Source of the DNA: Rhodothermaceae bacterium
Lineage (GTDB): Bacteria > Bacteroidota > Rhodothermia > Rhodothermales > Rubricoccaceae
Assembly: GCA_013003465.1 (NCBI GenBank)
Contig: JABDIZ010000166.1
Location: 1-7,575, forward strand
Length of the DNA: 7,575 nucleotides
Reading direction: 5' to 3'
Part shown: positions 1 to 5,686 of the stretch, piece after piece
Position numbering within the stretch: position 1 is the stretch's first letter
How the letters are laid out: each line of letters starts with the position of its first letter
Program-made: the position numbers and the translations under genes
The notes under the pieces: model-generated
What the model was told of the DNA's origin: nothing
Seen by the model: the letters and a program-made list of their open reading frames with translations, nothing else
Databases searched by the model: none

Positions 1-68
1 GTGAGGGGCCGCTGCGCGCAGCCGGAGAGCAAGGTGACGGCGAGAAGAAGGGGGACGACGTGGCGCAT
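1..68 (-). CDS. Lipoprotein, N-terminal part only (cut by window edge)
   Basis: Only the first 22 codons are present. Read from the ATG at 68 they give a basic N-terminus (Met-Arg-His), a hydrophobic core (VVPLLLAVTLL) and then LSGC-A, a lipobox with the lipidated cysteine at residue 17. By established knowledge this pattern marks a type II signal peptide: the protein would be exported, lipidated on that cysteine and held in the inner or outer membrane. The reading frame stays open to the window edge, so the mature protein and its function are unknown. No Shine-Dalgarno sequence precedes the ATG. The gene is divergent from the small plus-strand gene at 238. A short chance open frame is the main alternative, but a well-formed lipobox directly after an ATG makes a real gene more likely. 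Confidence 0.7.
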   Translation of the reverse strand, partial: MRHVVPLLLAVTLLSGCAQRPL

Positions 69-237
69 CGGCAGAAGCGAGTGGTTGGGGCAGAGAGGCG
101 AGGAAGAGCGGCCGACAGCGGTCAGCCGTCGGCGGTCTACCGCAGGCAGAGACTCTTAACCTCGCCCCAGGTTGCTCTCAACAGCGGAACGGACCACGGC
201 GAGGCGGGTACCCTCGGACCACTGACCGGACTCGTGT
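69..237. promoter_or_regulatory. Divergent intergenic spacer with several short dyads
   Basis: This 169-bp spacer separates the divergent lipoprotein gene and the small conserved gene, so it should hold the promoters of both. I see no convincing -35/-10 pair or Bacteroidota-type TTTG/TAnnTTTG promoter. It does contain three short inverted repeats in a row: GCCGAC (111-116) with GTCGGC (128-133), GCGGT (132-136) with ACCGC (139-143), and AACCT (158-162) with AGGTT (169-173). In GC-rich DNA such short dyads arise easily by chance, so an operator role is only a suggestion. Confidence 0.3.
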
Positions 238-678
238 ATGCTGCATCGCCTCCGTGCCCACCTCGCCGCTCGCCGATTGGCTCGCCGTCAGGCGGCCGTC
301 ACGCTCGATGCGGCACGCGCGCGGGTCCAGCGCGGCGCGGCGGTCCTCGACGAAAGGGATCCCGGTTGGCACGCGCGCATCAGCCCGGCGACGCTGGAAC
401 TCGCCGATGGGCAGGCCTGCGTGCTCGGCCAACTTCACGGGGATTATCGGCTTGGTCTCGGCCGCGCGCGCGTACTCGATTTCTCCAGTGCCCCCATCGC
501 CAGCCTGTCGCCCGTGGATCTCGGCTTTCAGGCGAACGCCGACCTCGGCGAAGCCATCGAGGCGCTTGACTACGCGTTTCTCACCCGGGCGTGGCGCGAG
601 GCCATCCGCGAGCGGAGTGTGTCGGTCGGTTCGGATCCGATCAGGGCGCGCGAGGTGGGGCCTCCGGCGCAGGCGTAG
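238..678 (+). CDS. Small conserved protein of unknown function
   Basis: This 146-residue soluble protein has no signal peptide or membrane segment. The N-terminal 30 residues are rich in Arg and Ala and probably form an amphipathic helix. The middle holds RGAAVLDERDPGWHARI (32-48) and ACVLGQLHGDYRLGL (60-74), followed by GF (96-97) and YAFLTRAWREAI (112-123). The pattern of G-A-A-x-L-D-E, P-G-W, C-V-L-G-Q-L-x-G-D-Y and a final L-T-x-A-W matches, from memory, a small family of uncharacterised proteins found mainly in actinobacteria and their phages. No function is known to me. The C-terminal 20 residues look unconserved and overlap, tail to tail, the end of the potassium channel gene. The ATG at 238 is the start because the family-like sequence begins shortly after it. 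The antisense frame there shows no family features. Confidence 0.72.
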   Translation: MLHRLRAHLAARRLARRQAAVTLDAARARVQRGAAVLDERDPGWHARISPATLELADGQACVLGQLHGDYRLGLGRARVLDFSSAPIASLSPVDLGFQANADLGEAIEALDYAFLTRAWREAIRERSVSVGSDPIRAREVGPPAQA

Positions 679-1567
679 AGGGAACGTTGATGGCCAGCGG
701 GGTGCCGCAGCGCTTGCAAAACGCTGCGTCGGCGTCGTGAATGGTGTGCCCGCATTGCGCGCAGCGCAGCATCGACGCAGCCATCGTACGCCGCGTCTGC
801 TCGGACGTGAGTTCAGCGGTCACGATGCCCGTTGGGACGGCGATGATGCCGTAGCCCATGATCATGATCAGGGCCGCGACCGTCTGCCCCAGATCCGTCT
901 GTGGCGAGATGTCGCCGTAGCCGACCGTTGTGAGCGTCACGATGGCCCAGTAGACGCTGCGCGGGATGCTCGTGAAGCCGTGCTCCTCGCCCTCGATCAG
1001 GTACATCAGTGAGCCGAAAATGACCACGACTGTCAGGACCCCGAAGACGAAAATGAAAATCTTGCGACGGCTGTTGAGCAACGCCGTCACCAAGTCATCG
1101 GCCTCGTCGAGGTAGGCGGCCAGCTTGAGCACGCGGAAGACGCGCAGGATCCGAAGGAGCCGCACCACGAGCAGATACTGCGCGCCTGGAATCAGGACGC
1201 TGAGGTAGGTCGGGAGCACCGCCAGCAGGTCCACCACACCGAAGAAGCTGCGGGCGTACCGGCTAGGCCGGTCCACGACCCAGAGGCGCAGCAGGTACTC
1301 GATCGTGAACAGAATGGTGAAGACCCATTCGGCGGCACGCAGCAACTCCGGGACCTGCAGCCGCACGGCCGTCACACTCTCTAGCATCACCGTGATCACG
1401 CTGGCCGTGATGACGAGGATGAGCACTACATCGAAGCCTTTGCTCGCAGGCGTGTTGGCCTTGAAGATGATGTGGTAGAGCCGCGCTCGTAGCGCCGAAC
1501 TCGTATTCGGGCCGAACGAGCCGGAGAGCGGGGTGGACGTTTCGGGGTTGCCAAGCTTGCTGGCCAT
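641..1567 (-). CDS. Voltage-gated-type potassium channel with C-terminal zinc ribbon
   Basis: This 308-residue ion transporter has a six-helix voltage-gated channel fold and should conduct K+ across the inner membrane as a tetramer. Predicted segments are S1 about 44-62, S2 78-97, S3 106-125, S4 130-150, S5 169-190, a pore helix 203-213 and S6 226-250. The filter TTVGYGD (213-219) is the canonical potassium signature. S4 carries arginines at every third position (R136, R139, R142, R145), as in a voltage sensor. After S6 comes a short tail with C269-x2-C272 and C284-x2-C287, a zinc-ribbon knuckle, then a Pro/Ala-rich end. Bacteroidota channels of this family often carry such a ribbon; its role is unknown to me. 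The gene starts 51 bp after the glycosyltransferase stop on the same strand with no terminator seen between them, so it may be read through from the carotenoid operon. No Shine-Dalgarno sequence precedes the ATG. Confidence 0.95.
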   Translation of the reverse strand: MASKLGNPETSTPLSGSFGPNTSSALRARLYHIIFKANTPASKGFDVVLILVITASVITVMLESVTAVRLQVPELLRAAEWVFTILFTIEYLLRLWVVDRPSRYARSFFGVVDLLAVLPTYLSVLIPGAQYLLVVRLLRILRVFRVLKLAAYLDEADDLVTALLNSRRKIFIFVFGVLTVVVIFGSLMYLIEGEEHGFTSIPRSVYWAIVTLTTVGYGDISPQTDLGQTVAALIMIMGYGIIAVPTGIVTAELTSEQTRRTMAASMLRCAQCGHTIHDADAAFCKRCGTPLAINVPSTPAPEAPPRAP

Positions 1568-1618
1568 AGGGGAGCGTGAACCATGCAGGGGAAAGGTAGC
1601 CGCCGCAGGCGAATTGGC

Positions 1619-2689
1619 TCAGACGCGGCGGCCCTTCCACGCCACGCGTCCCGTGGCATGCGCAAAGGCCGAGTCGAGCTGGATGAGGGCGCCGCAGAGC
1701 AGCACGAGGGGAGTAAGGAGCGTCACCCACAGCGGGAAGCGCGCCGCGCGGTCGGCGAGGCCTTTGAGCAGATAGGTCGTGCCGAGGAGCGGCCAGCCGA
1801 CGAACGGCGCGACGACGTAGAGCATCCAGAACAGCGCATGCAGGGGTAGGAAGCGCAGCAGCGAGCCGCCCTGGAGCAGGTAGGCATTTTTTCGGAAGCC
1901 GCGCCACGCCTCGCCGAACGACCGGTACATCTCCACGCGCACCTCGCCGCCGAGGTCGCGCAGATGGAGGTGCATGCCGTGCCGCTTGAGCAGGCGCCCG
2001 ATCTTCACGTCTTCCAGTACCTCCGCCTTCACCACCTGATGGGGTGCGTACCGACGATAGGCCTCCGCGCGGATCATCCAGCACTGCCCGTTGAGGGCGC
2101 TGAGCGCGGGCGACGCCATACGAGGGACGAGCGACAGCGGCAGGGCTGTCAGGAGCGCGAAGGGGACGAGGCTCGTCAGCAACAGGCCGCCTCCCGTGCC
2201 GGTGTAGCGCGGGAGGCCGGTCAATACAGCATTCGCCCCGCACGCAGCGAACCGCTCAACGAGGCGGCGCAGCGCGCCCGGATCGGTCAACTCGGCGTCG
2301 GCGTCGAGGAAGAGAAAGGCTTCGCCGGTGGCGGCCTCGGCGGCCTGATAGCAGGCGTGCGGCTTGCCGAGCCAGCCCGAGGGCGGGCCCTCGCCAGAGA
2401 GCACGCGGAGGTGCGGATCCGCGTGGGCGGAGAGGACCGCTGCGGTGCCATCCTCCGAGGCGTCATCCACCACGATCACCTCCACATTCGGGTAGTCCTG
2501 AGTGAGCAACGACGGGAGCAGGCGTCGGAGGTTGTCCTCCTCGTTGCGCGCCGGGATGAGCACCGAGAGCGTCGGGTACGCCCCCAGCGCTGTGCGGTCC
2601 TGCCCTCGGCGGTGCAAGGTGACGAGGTTGACTGCCGTAATCGCCAGGAGGACGCCGTGTGTGGCGAGGAGGAGGGCCAGCACGAGCAC
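1619..2689 (-). CDS. Membrane-anchored family 2 glycosyltransferase, probably carotenoid glycosyltransferase (CruC/CrtQ/HpnB-like)
   Basis: This 356-residue GT-A fold glycosyltransferase would transfer a sugar from a nucleotide sugar, here most likely to the tertiary hydroxyl of a carotenoid at the inner membrane. An N-terminal membrane helix (about 2-25) precedes the family 2 domain: LIPARNEE (44-51), VVDDASEDGT (73-82, nucleotide binding), GWLGKPHAC (105-113), the DADAE metal-binding motif (129-133), NGQCWMIRAEAYRR (200-213) and the EDVKIGRLLKRHG block holding the probable catalytic acidic pair (E226-D227). Further membrane segments lie near 280-302 and 318-338, and the chain ends in WKGRRV. 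This C-terminal W-K-G-R and the overall layout are typical of CruC, CrtQ and hopanoid HpnB transferases. Hydratase and phytoene synthase genes in the same run favour a carotenoid acceptor over a hopanoid. Start is a GTG at 2689, 8 bp after the upstream stop; a second in-frame GTG lies two codons further on. Confidence 0.9.
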   Translation of the reverse strand: MLVLALLLATHGVLLAITAVNLVTLHRRGQDRTALGAYPTLSVLIPARNEEDNLRRLLPSLLTQDYPNVEVIVVDDASEDGTAAVLSAHADPHLRVLSGEGPPSGWLGKPHACYQAAEAATGEAFLFLDADAELTDPGALRRLVERFAACGANAVLTGLPRYTGTGGGLLLTSLVPFALLTALPLSLVPRMASPALSALNGQCWMIRAEAYRRYAPHQVVKAEVLEDVKIGRLLKRHGMHLHLRDLGGEVRVEMYRSFGEAWRGFRKNAYLLQGGSLLRFLPLHALFWMLYVVAPFVGWPLLGTTYLLKGLADRAARFPLWVTLLTPLVLLCGALIQLDSAFAHATGRVAWKGRRV

Positions 2690-2697
2690 GGGCGGGG

Positions 2698-3345
2698 CTA
2701 CGCTGGCGGGTCGAGGAGGAACTGGCGGAAGAGCGGGGGCGGCTGGCGGGCCAGGAGGTGCTCGCGCAAGCGGTCGGCCTCAGGATGCCGCTCGCGGTGG
2801 TACGTCAGCCAGATCCAGACCTCGGCCTCGAAGGGATGCAGGCCGGGGACGCCGCCGCGTCCCAACACGTTGCGCAGTTGCTCGAAGCGGGCCCGTGCCG
2901 CCTCTACATCGCCGCCAAAGAGAGCCGGTTTATAAAACAGCGTCTGGCCCTCCACGAGGAGCACGTAGGGTTCGGCGGGGTCGAGTGCCTGCGCACGCCG
3001 CAAAATGGACTCGGCCCGGCGGCCGTACGTCGGGATGCGCCACGCAGGAGCCGTGGCGGCCCGGTAGCCCCAGTGCGCTGCGATCAGCGCCAGTTCGCGC
3101 GCCGACGTGCTGGTCGGGTCGCTAGGGAGCGAGGTGAGCCAGTCGTCGTCGTTCGTCAGCGGATAGAGGCGGTAGGAGCAGAGCAGGCGCTCCTCGCGCG
3201 TACGGGCCTCCGCGTACAGCCGCGCGATGGCGGCGGCGTCCTGGGCGGTGTAGTAATGCGTCAGCGAATCCGTGACGGGCGAATCGGCGGCGGCCGGCGG
3301 GGCCGCGGTAGCGAGGAGGAGCACGAGGCCGAGGAGACGAAGCAT
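2698..3345 (-). CDS. Exported protein of unknown function, possibly helical-repeat (TPR-like)
   Basis: This 215-residue protein begins with a type I signal peptide (MLRLLGLVLLLATAAPPAAA, predicted cleavage after A20) and no lipobox, so it is probably periplasmic. The mature part is helical and rich in Ala, Arg, Leu and Tyr. Segments such as AAIARLYAEARTREERLLCSY (38-58), RRAESILRRAQALDP (109-123) and GGDVEAARARFEQL (144-157) resemble degenerate tetratricopeptide repeats, usually protein-protein interaction surfaces. The FYKPALFGGDVEAAR stretch (137-151) resembles a motif I recall from uncharacterised periplasmic TPR proteins. There is no catalytic signature. It lies 42 bp after the acyltransferase and 8 bp before the glycosyltransferase, inside the carotenoid operon, suggesting a support role for sugar or acyl attachment, or for placing the pigment in the envelope. 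That role is inference. No Shine-Dalgarno sequence is visible. Confidence 0.78.
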   Translation of the reverse strand: MLRLLGLVLLLATAAPPAAADSPVTDSLTHYYTAQDAAAIARLYAEARTREERLLCSYRLYPLTNDDDWLTSLPSDPTSTSARELALIAAHWGYRAATAPAWRIPTYGRRAESILRRAQALDPAEPYVLLVEGQTLFYKPALFGGDVEAARARFEQLRNVLGRGGVPGLHPFEAEVWIWLTYHRERHPEADRLREHLLARQPPPLFRQFLLDPPA

Positions 3346-3387
3346 GACCAGTGGGGGACAAGGACTGCGCTTGAAAGCTACGGCGGT

Positions 3388-4098
3388 TTAGGTCCAACGC
3401 CGAAACAGCGGAGCCAGCGCGCGGAGGTCCCAGCGTTCGTGCACACTCGGCTGGCCATCCAAAAGCAAGCGGGCGCGGTTCTCCTGAAGCACCGCCGGGC
3501 TGACGGCCCGAGTGGCATCCAGGGCCGCCCGAAGCCGATCCGCCTCCTTTCCGTCCGGTGCGTCGTGCGGTGGGGAAGTGGAAAGCAGCGCCGTGGGGCG
3601 ATCCTCACCCCACCACGTGAGATGGATGCCCAACGGTTGCCAGCGGACGGCCTCAGGGAGCACACGGGCGAGCCGATCCAGGTCGGCGCGGAACGCGCCG
3701 AGGCCCTGATCCGGCGGACGGAGGTCGCCCTCCGGGAAGAGGAGCAGCACGGTACGCGGATCGGCGGCGAGGCGGCGGGCCGTTTCGCGGATCGTCGTCG
3801 TGCGGCGGAGGGCATCCTCGGCAGGGAAGGGGAGCACGCCGATGGGGCCGAAGAGCGGAGCCAGGTCCCACTCTTCCATCCATATCACGAGCGGGCGGCG
3901 GAGCGTATGCCGTACGAGCAGCCAGAACAGATAGCCGTCGTAGAAGCTGTGGTGGTTGGCGTAAACGACGAGCGGTCCGTCCGGCAACGCCTCCACCCCG
4001 CTGAGCCAGACGACGCGGCGGAATGTACGCTGAAGGTCGCGCCGGATCAGGCGATCCACGAGGCGCCGGGCCAGCCGCGCTCCCATCCGGTTGTTCAT
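3388..4098 (-). CDS. PlsC-type acyltransferase, probably carotenoid-glycoside acyltransferase (CruD-like)
   Basis: This 236-residue glycerol-phosphate acyltransferase-fold protein would move a fatty acyl group to a hydroxyl. It shows the family's catalytic H-x4-D (H49 to D54, in VVYANHHSFYDG) and block III FPEGD (121-125). Y53 and G55 around the motif and the LxxPLFGPIGVLPF-like stretch near 79-91 are also family-like. No strong membrane helix is apparent, so it is probably peripheral at the inner face. By analogy with CruD, which acylates the sugar of chlorobactene glucoside, the likely substrate is the carotenoid glycoside made by the glycosyltransferase two genes on. A phospholipid-pathway role (lysophosphatidate acylation) is the alternative. 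The start is the ATG at 4098, not an upstream one: it overlaps the methyltransferase stop as ATGA, has a good Shine-Dalgarno sequence, and everything upstream in this frame is methyltransferase antisense-frame noise without family features. Confidence 0.88.
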   Translation of the reverse strand: MNNRMGARLARRLVDRLIRRDLQRTFRRVVWLSGVEALPDGPLVVYANHHSFYDGYLFWLLVRHTLRRPLVIWMEEWDLAPLFGPIGVLPFPAEDALRRTTTIRETARRLAADPRTVLLLFPEGDLRPPDQGLGAFRADLDRLARVLPEAVRWQPLGIHLTWWGEDRPTALLSTSPPHDAPDGKEADRLRAALDATRAVSPAVLQENRARLLLDGQPSVHERWDLRALAPLFRRWT

Positions 4099-4709
4099 GC
4101 TTCCTCCCGCTGGGCTCGCGTCACGAGAAAGCCGCCGGCCTGATCGAAGCGGGTGGTGGTGACGTGCGTGAACCCGGCCGCTTCCAGTAGGACGCCCACG
4201 GCCTCCGGGTTGTAGCGGCGGAAGCCCTCCATCCGGTCCAAGCGTTCGGCGTCCGTATAGGCGAGGGCAAGGCGTCCACCCGGCGTCAGGACACGGTGGC
4301 ACTCGGCGAGGACCTGCGCGGGCTCGGGCCAGAAGTACAGCGTGTTGACGGTGGCGAGCGAAGAGCACGCGCCCTCGGCGAACGGCATCGCGGCGGCATC
4401 CCCTTCCAGGAGCGCCAGGCGGCCCGTGTCCACGAATCGGCGCAGACGCCGCCGGGCAACCGCCACGGCATCCGGCGAGCGGTCGAGGCCGAGGGCTTGC
4501 AGCGTCGGGTGATCGATCAGCGCCTCTCTGAGCAGCGCGCCGCCGCCGAAGCCGAGGTCGAGGAGCACATCGTCCGGCGTTAGATCCAGGGCGTCAAGGG
4601 CGGCCTCGTTCACCGGGGCATTCACCCAATTGAGCAGGCGCACGAGTAGTCGTCCGAACCGACCGGAGGGGTCGCCAAGCTGGCGGGAGACGGTGGCGCC
4701 GAAGCCCAT
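4095..4709 (-). CDS. Class I SAM-dependent methyltransferase (small, substrate unknown)
   Basis: This 204-residue protein is a single Rossmann-fold methyltransferase domain of the UbiE/Methyltransf_11 type. It shows motif I VLLDLGFGGG (48-57, SAM-binding glycine loop), the acidic end of strand 2 (GLDRSPDA, 74-81), EGDAAAMPF (102-110), NTLYFWPEP (122-130) and the post-motif VLTPGGRLAL (140-149). About 45 N-terminal residues form a helical cap that may shape the substrate site. No membrane segment is seen. It lies 8 bp after crtB and overlaps the acyltransferase by 4 bp, so it is tightly bound to the carotenoid operon. The substrate cannot be read from the sequence. O-methylation of a carotenoid hydroxyl, as by CrtF, is possible, but this is much shorter than CrtF and not obviously related. 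Methylation of a sugar, lipid or quinone is equally open. The start is the ATG at 4709, without a Shine-Dalgarno sequence. Confidence 0.88.
   Translation of the reverse strand: MGFGATVSRQLGDPSGRFGRLLVRLLNWVNAPVNEAALDALDLTPDDVLLDLGFGGGALLREALIDHPTLQALGLDRSPDAVAVARRRLRRFVDTGRLALLEGDAAAMPFAEGACSSLATVNTLYFWPEPAQVLAECHRVLTPGGRLALAYTDAERLDRMEGFRRYNPEAVGVLLEAAGFTHVTTTRFDQAGGFLVTRAQREEA
4102..4108 (-). promoter_or_regulatory. Shine-Dalgarno site of the acyltransferase gene
   Basis: On the minus strand GGGAGGA lies 3 nt before the ATG at 4098, inside the last codons of the methyltransferase gene. It settles the acyltransferase start and, with the ATGA overlap, points to translational coupling. Most other starts in the window lack such a site. 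Confidence 0.75.
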
Positions 4710-4717
4710 GCGGGCAG

Positions 4718-5686
4718 TCAGTTGGTCGCGATGAGGCGGTCTTTGCGGCGGGCGTAGTCGTCCTGGACGAGGAGGCGCAGCTTGCGTGTGAGCGGCACCA
4801 CGGCCCGACGGTGCAGGTTGTCGTACTCGGCGGCCCGCACTTCGTTCATGATCTCGCGGTACATGCGCGCCGCCGCCGTGATGCCGGTTTTCACCTCGTC
4901 GGGTAGTGTCGCGATGCCCGCTTCGGCCTCGGTGTAGAGGTGTTCGGCTTGCGCCATAATGGATTCGGCGAGCGCAGCGTACGCCGCGTTGGGGCCGCCG
5001 CCGAGCGCTGGGCCGAGGAGGTCGTCCGGGGCGAGGTCGTGTTGGTCGAGGGTTTCGCGAGGCAGGTAGACCCGGCCGAGGCGCCGTTGGTCCTCACCCA
5101 CGTCGCGCAGGATGTTGGTGATCTGCATCGCGCAGCCGAGTGCCCGCGCTGCCGGTTCGAGGGCGGGAATGTCCGCTCGGTCGCGTACCAGGAAAGGGAG
5201 CATCATCGCGCCCACACTGCCCGCGACGAGGTCGGAGTAGGTCAAGAGATCCTGCGCCGTGCCGATGGGGCGTCCCTCAAGGTCCCAGGCCGCGCCGTCG
5301 AGTAGCTGGTGCAGCGCGTGGCTACAGAGCCCGAAGCGAGCATGGACCTCCGCGAGGCGGTGCCACAGGAGATCGTCGGCCGGAGCCCCAGTGAGCGCCG
5401 CATCCAGATGCCTCCGGGTCCGGTCCAACTCGGCACGGGCCTGGTCGCGACCGATCTCCAGCACGCGCTCATCGGCCAGCGTATCGACCGTGCGGCAGTA
5501 GAGGTAGACGGTAGCGATGGGCAAGCGGACGCGGCGCGGCAGCAGCGTGGTCGCCAGCGAGAACGTGCGCGAGTGGTGGCGGAAGGCCCGCCGGAGGTAG
5601 CGGTCTTCCTCGGCACGCGAGGCTCCGGCGGGGAGCGCAGGCGCCTCCGGGAGGGCCGAGGGTGTGAGGGTAAGCGTCGTGCTCAT
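4718..5686 (-). CDS. crtB: Phytoene synthase
   Basis: This 322-residue enzyme joins two geranylgeranyl diphosphates to 15-cis-phytoene, the first committed step of C40 carotenoid synthesis, at the cytoplasmic membrane face. It carries HSRTFSLA (38-45), the first aspartate motif in YCRTVDTLADE (D68-x3-D72), the family's VAGSVG (154-159) and the second aspartate motif in NILRDVGED (D195-x3-D199), followed by GRVYLP (204-209). These are the diphosphate and magnesium sites of squalene/phytoene synthases. Length is near the usual 300-340. About 25 loosely conserved N-terminal residues precede the domain. The related HpnC/HpnD and squalene synthases are the alternative, but the adjoining cruF argues for phytoene. 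The start is the ATG at 5686, overlapping the cruF stop as ATGA; the frame stays open far upstream only as a shadow of cruF. No desaturase (crtI) lies next to it here. Confidence 0.93.
   Translation of the reverse strand: MSTTLTLTPSALPEAPALPAGASRAEEDRYLRRAFRHHSRTFSLATTLLPRRVRLPIATVYLYCRTVDTLADERVLEIGRDQARAELDRTRRHLDAALTGAPADDLLWHRLAEVHARFGLCSHALHQLLDGAAWDLEGRPIGTAQDLLTYSDLVAGSVGAMMLPFLVRDRADIPALEPAARALGCAMQITNILRDVGEDQRRLGRVYLPRETLDQHDLAPDDLLGPALGGGPNAAYAALAESIMAQAEHLYTEAEAGIATLPDEVKTGITAAARMYREIMNEVRAAEYDNLHRRAVVPLTRKLRLLVQDDYARRKDRLIATN

Noticed and set aside
1263..2243. Minus-strand open frame of 326 codons across the glycosyltransferase and channel genes
   Set aside because: It is an out-of-frame shadow of two well-supported genes on the same strand, with an Arg/Pro/Ala-rich product lacking motifs.
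2659..4143. Long plus-strand open frame of 494 codons
   Set aside because: It runs antisense to the glycosyltransferase start, the exported protein, the acyltransferase and the methyltransferase end, all with clear motifs or signals. Its product is Arg/Gly/Glu-rich without any domain. Long antisense frames are expected in GC-rich coding DNA.
4099..4368. Upstream extension of the acyltransferase frame (90 codons)
   Set aside because: It lies inside the methyltransferase gene in another frame and shows no acyltransferase features. The ATGA overlap and Shine-Dalgarno sequence support the ATG at 4098.
4718..5686. First aspartate motif of CrtB reads DTLAD, not DDxxD, as a sign of a defective enzyme
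   Set aside because: The D-x3-D spacing of metal-binding aspartates is kept, and squalene/phytoene synthases commonly have DTxxD at this site, so there is no reason to think it inactive.
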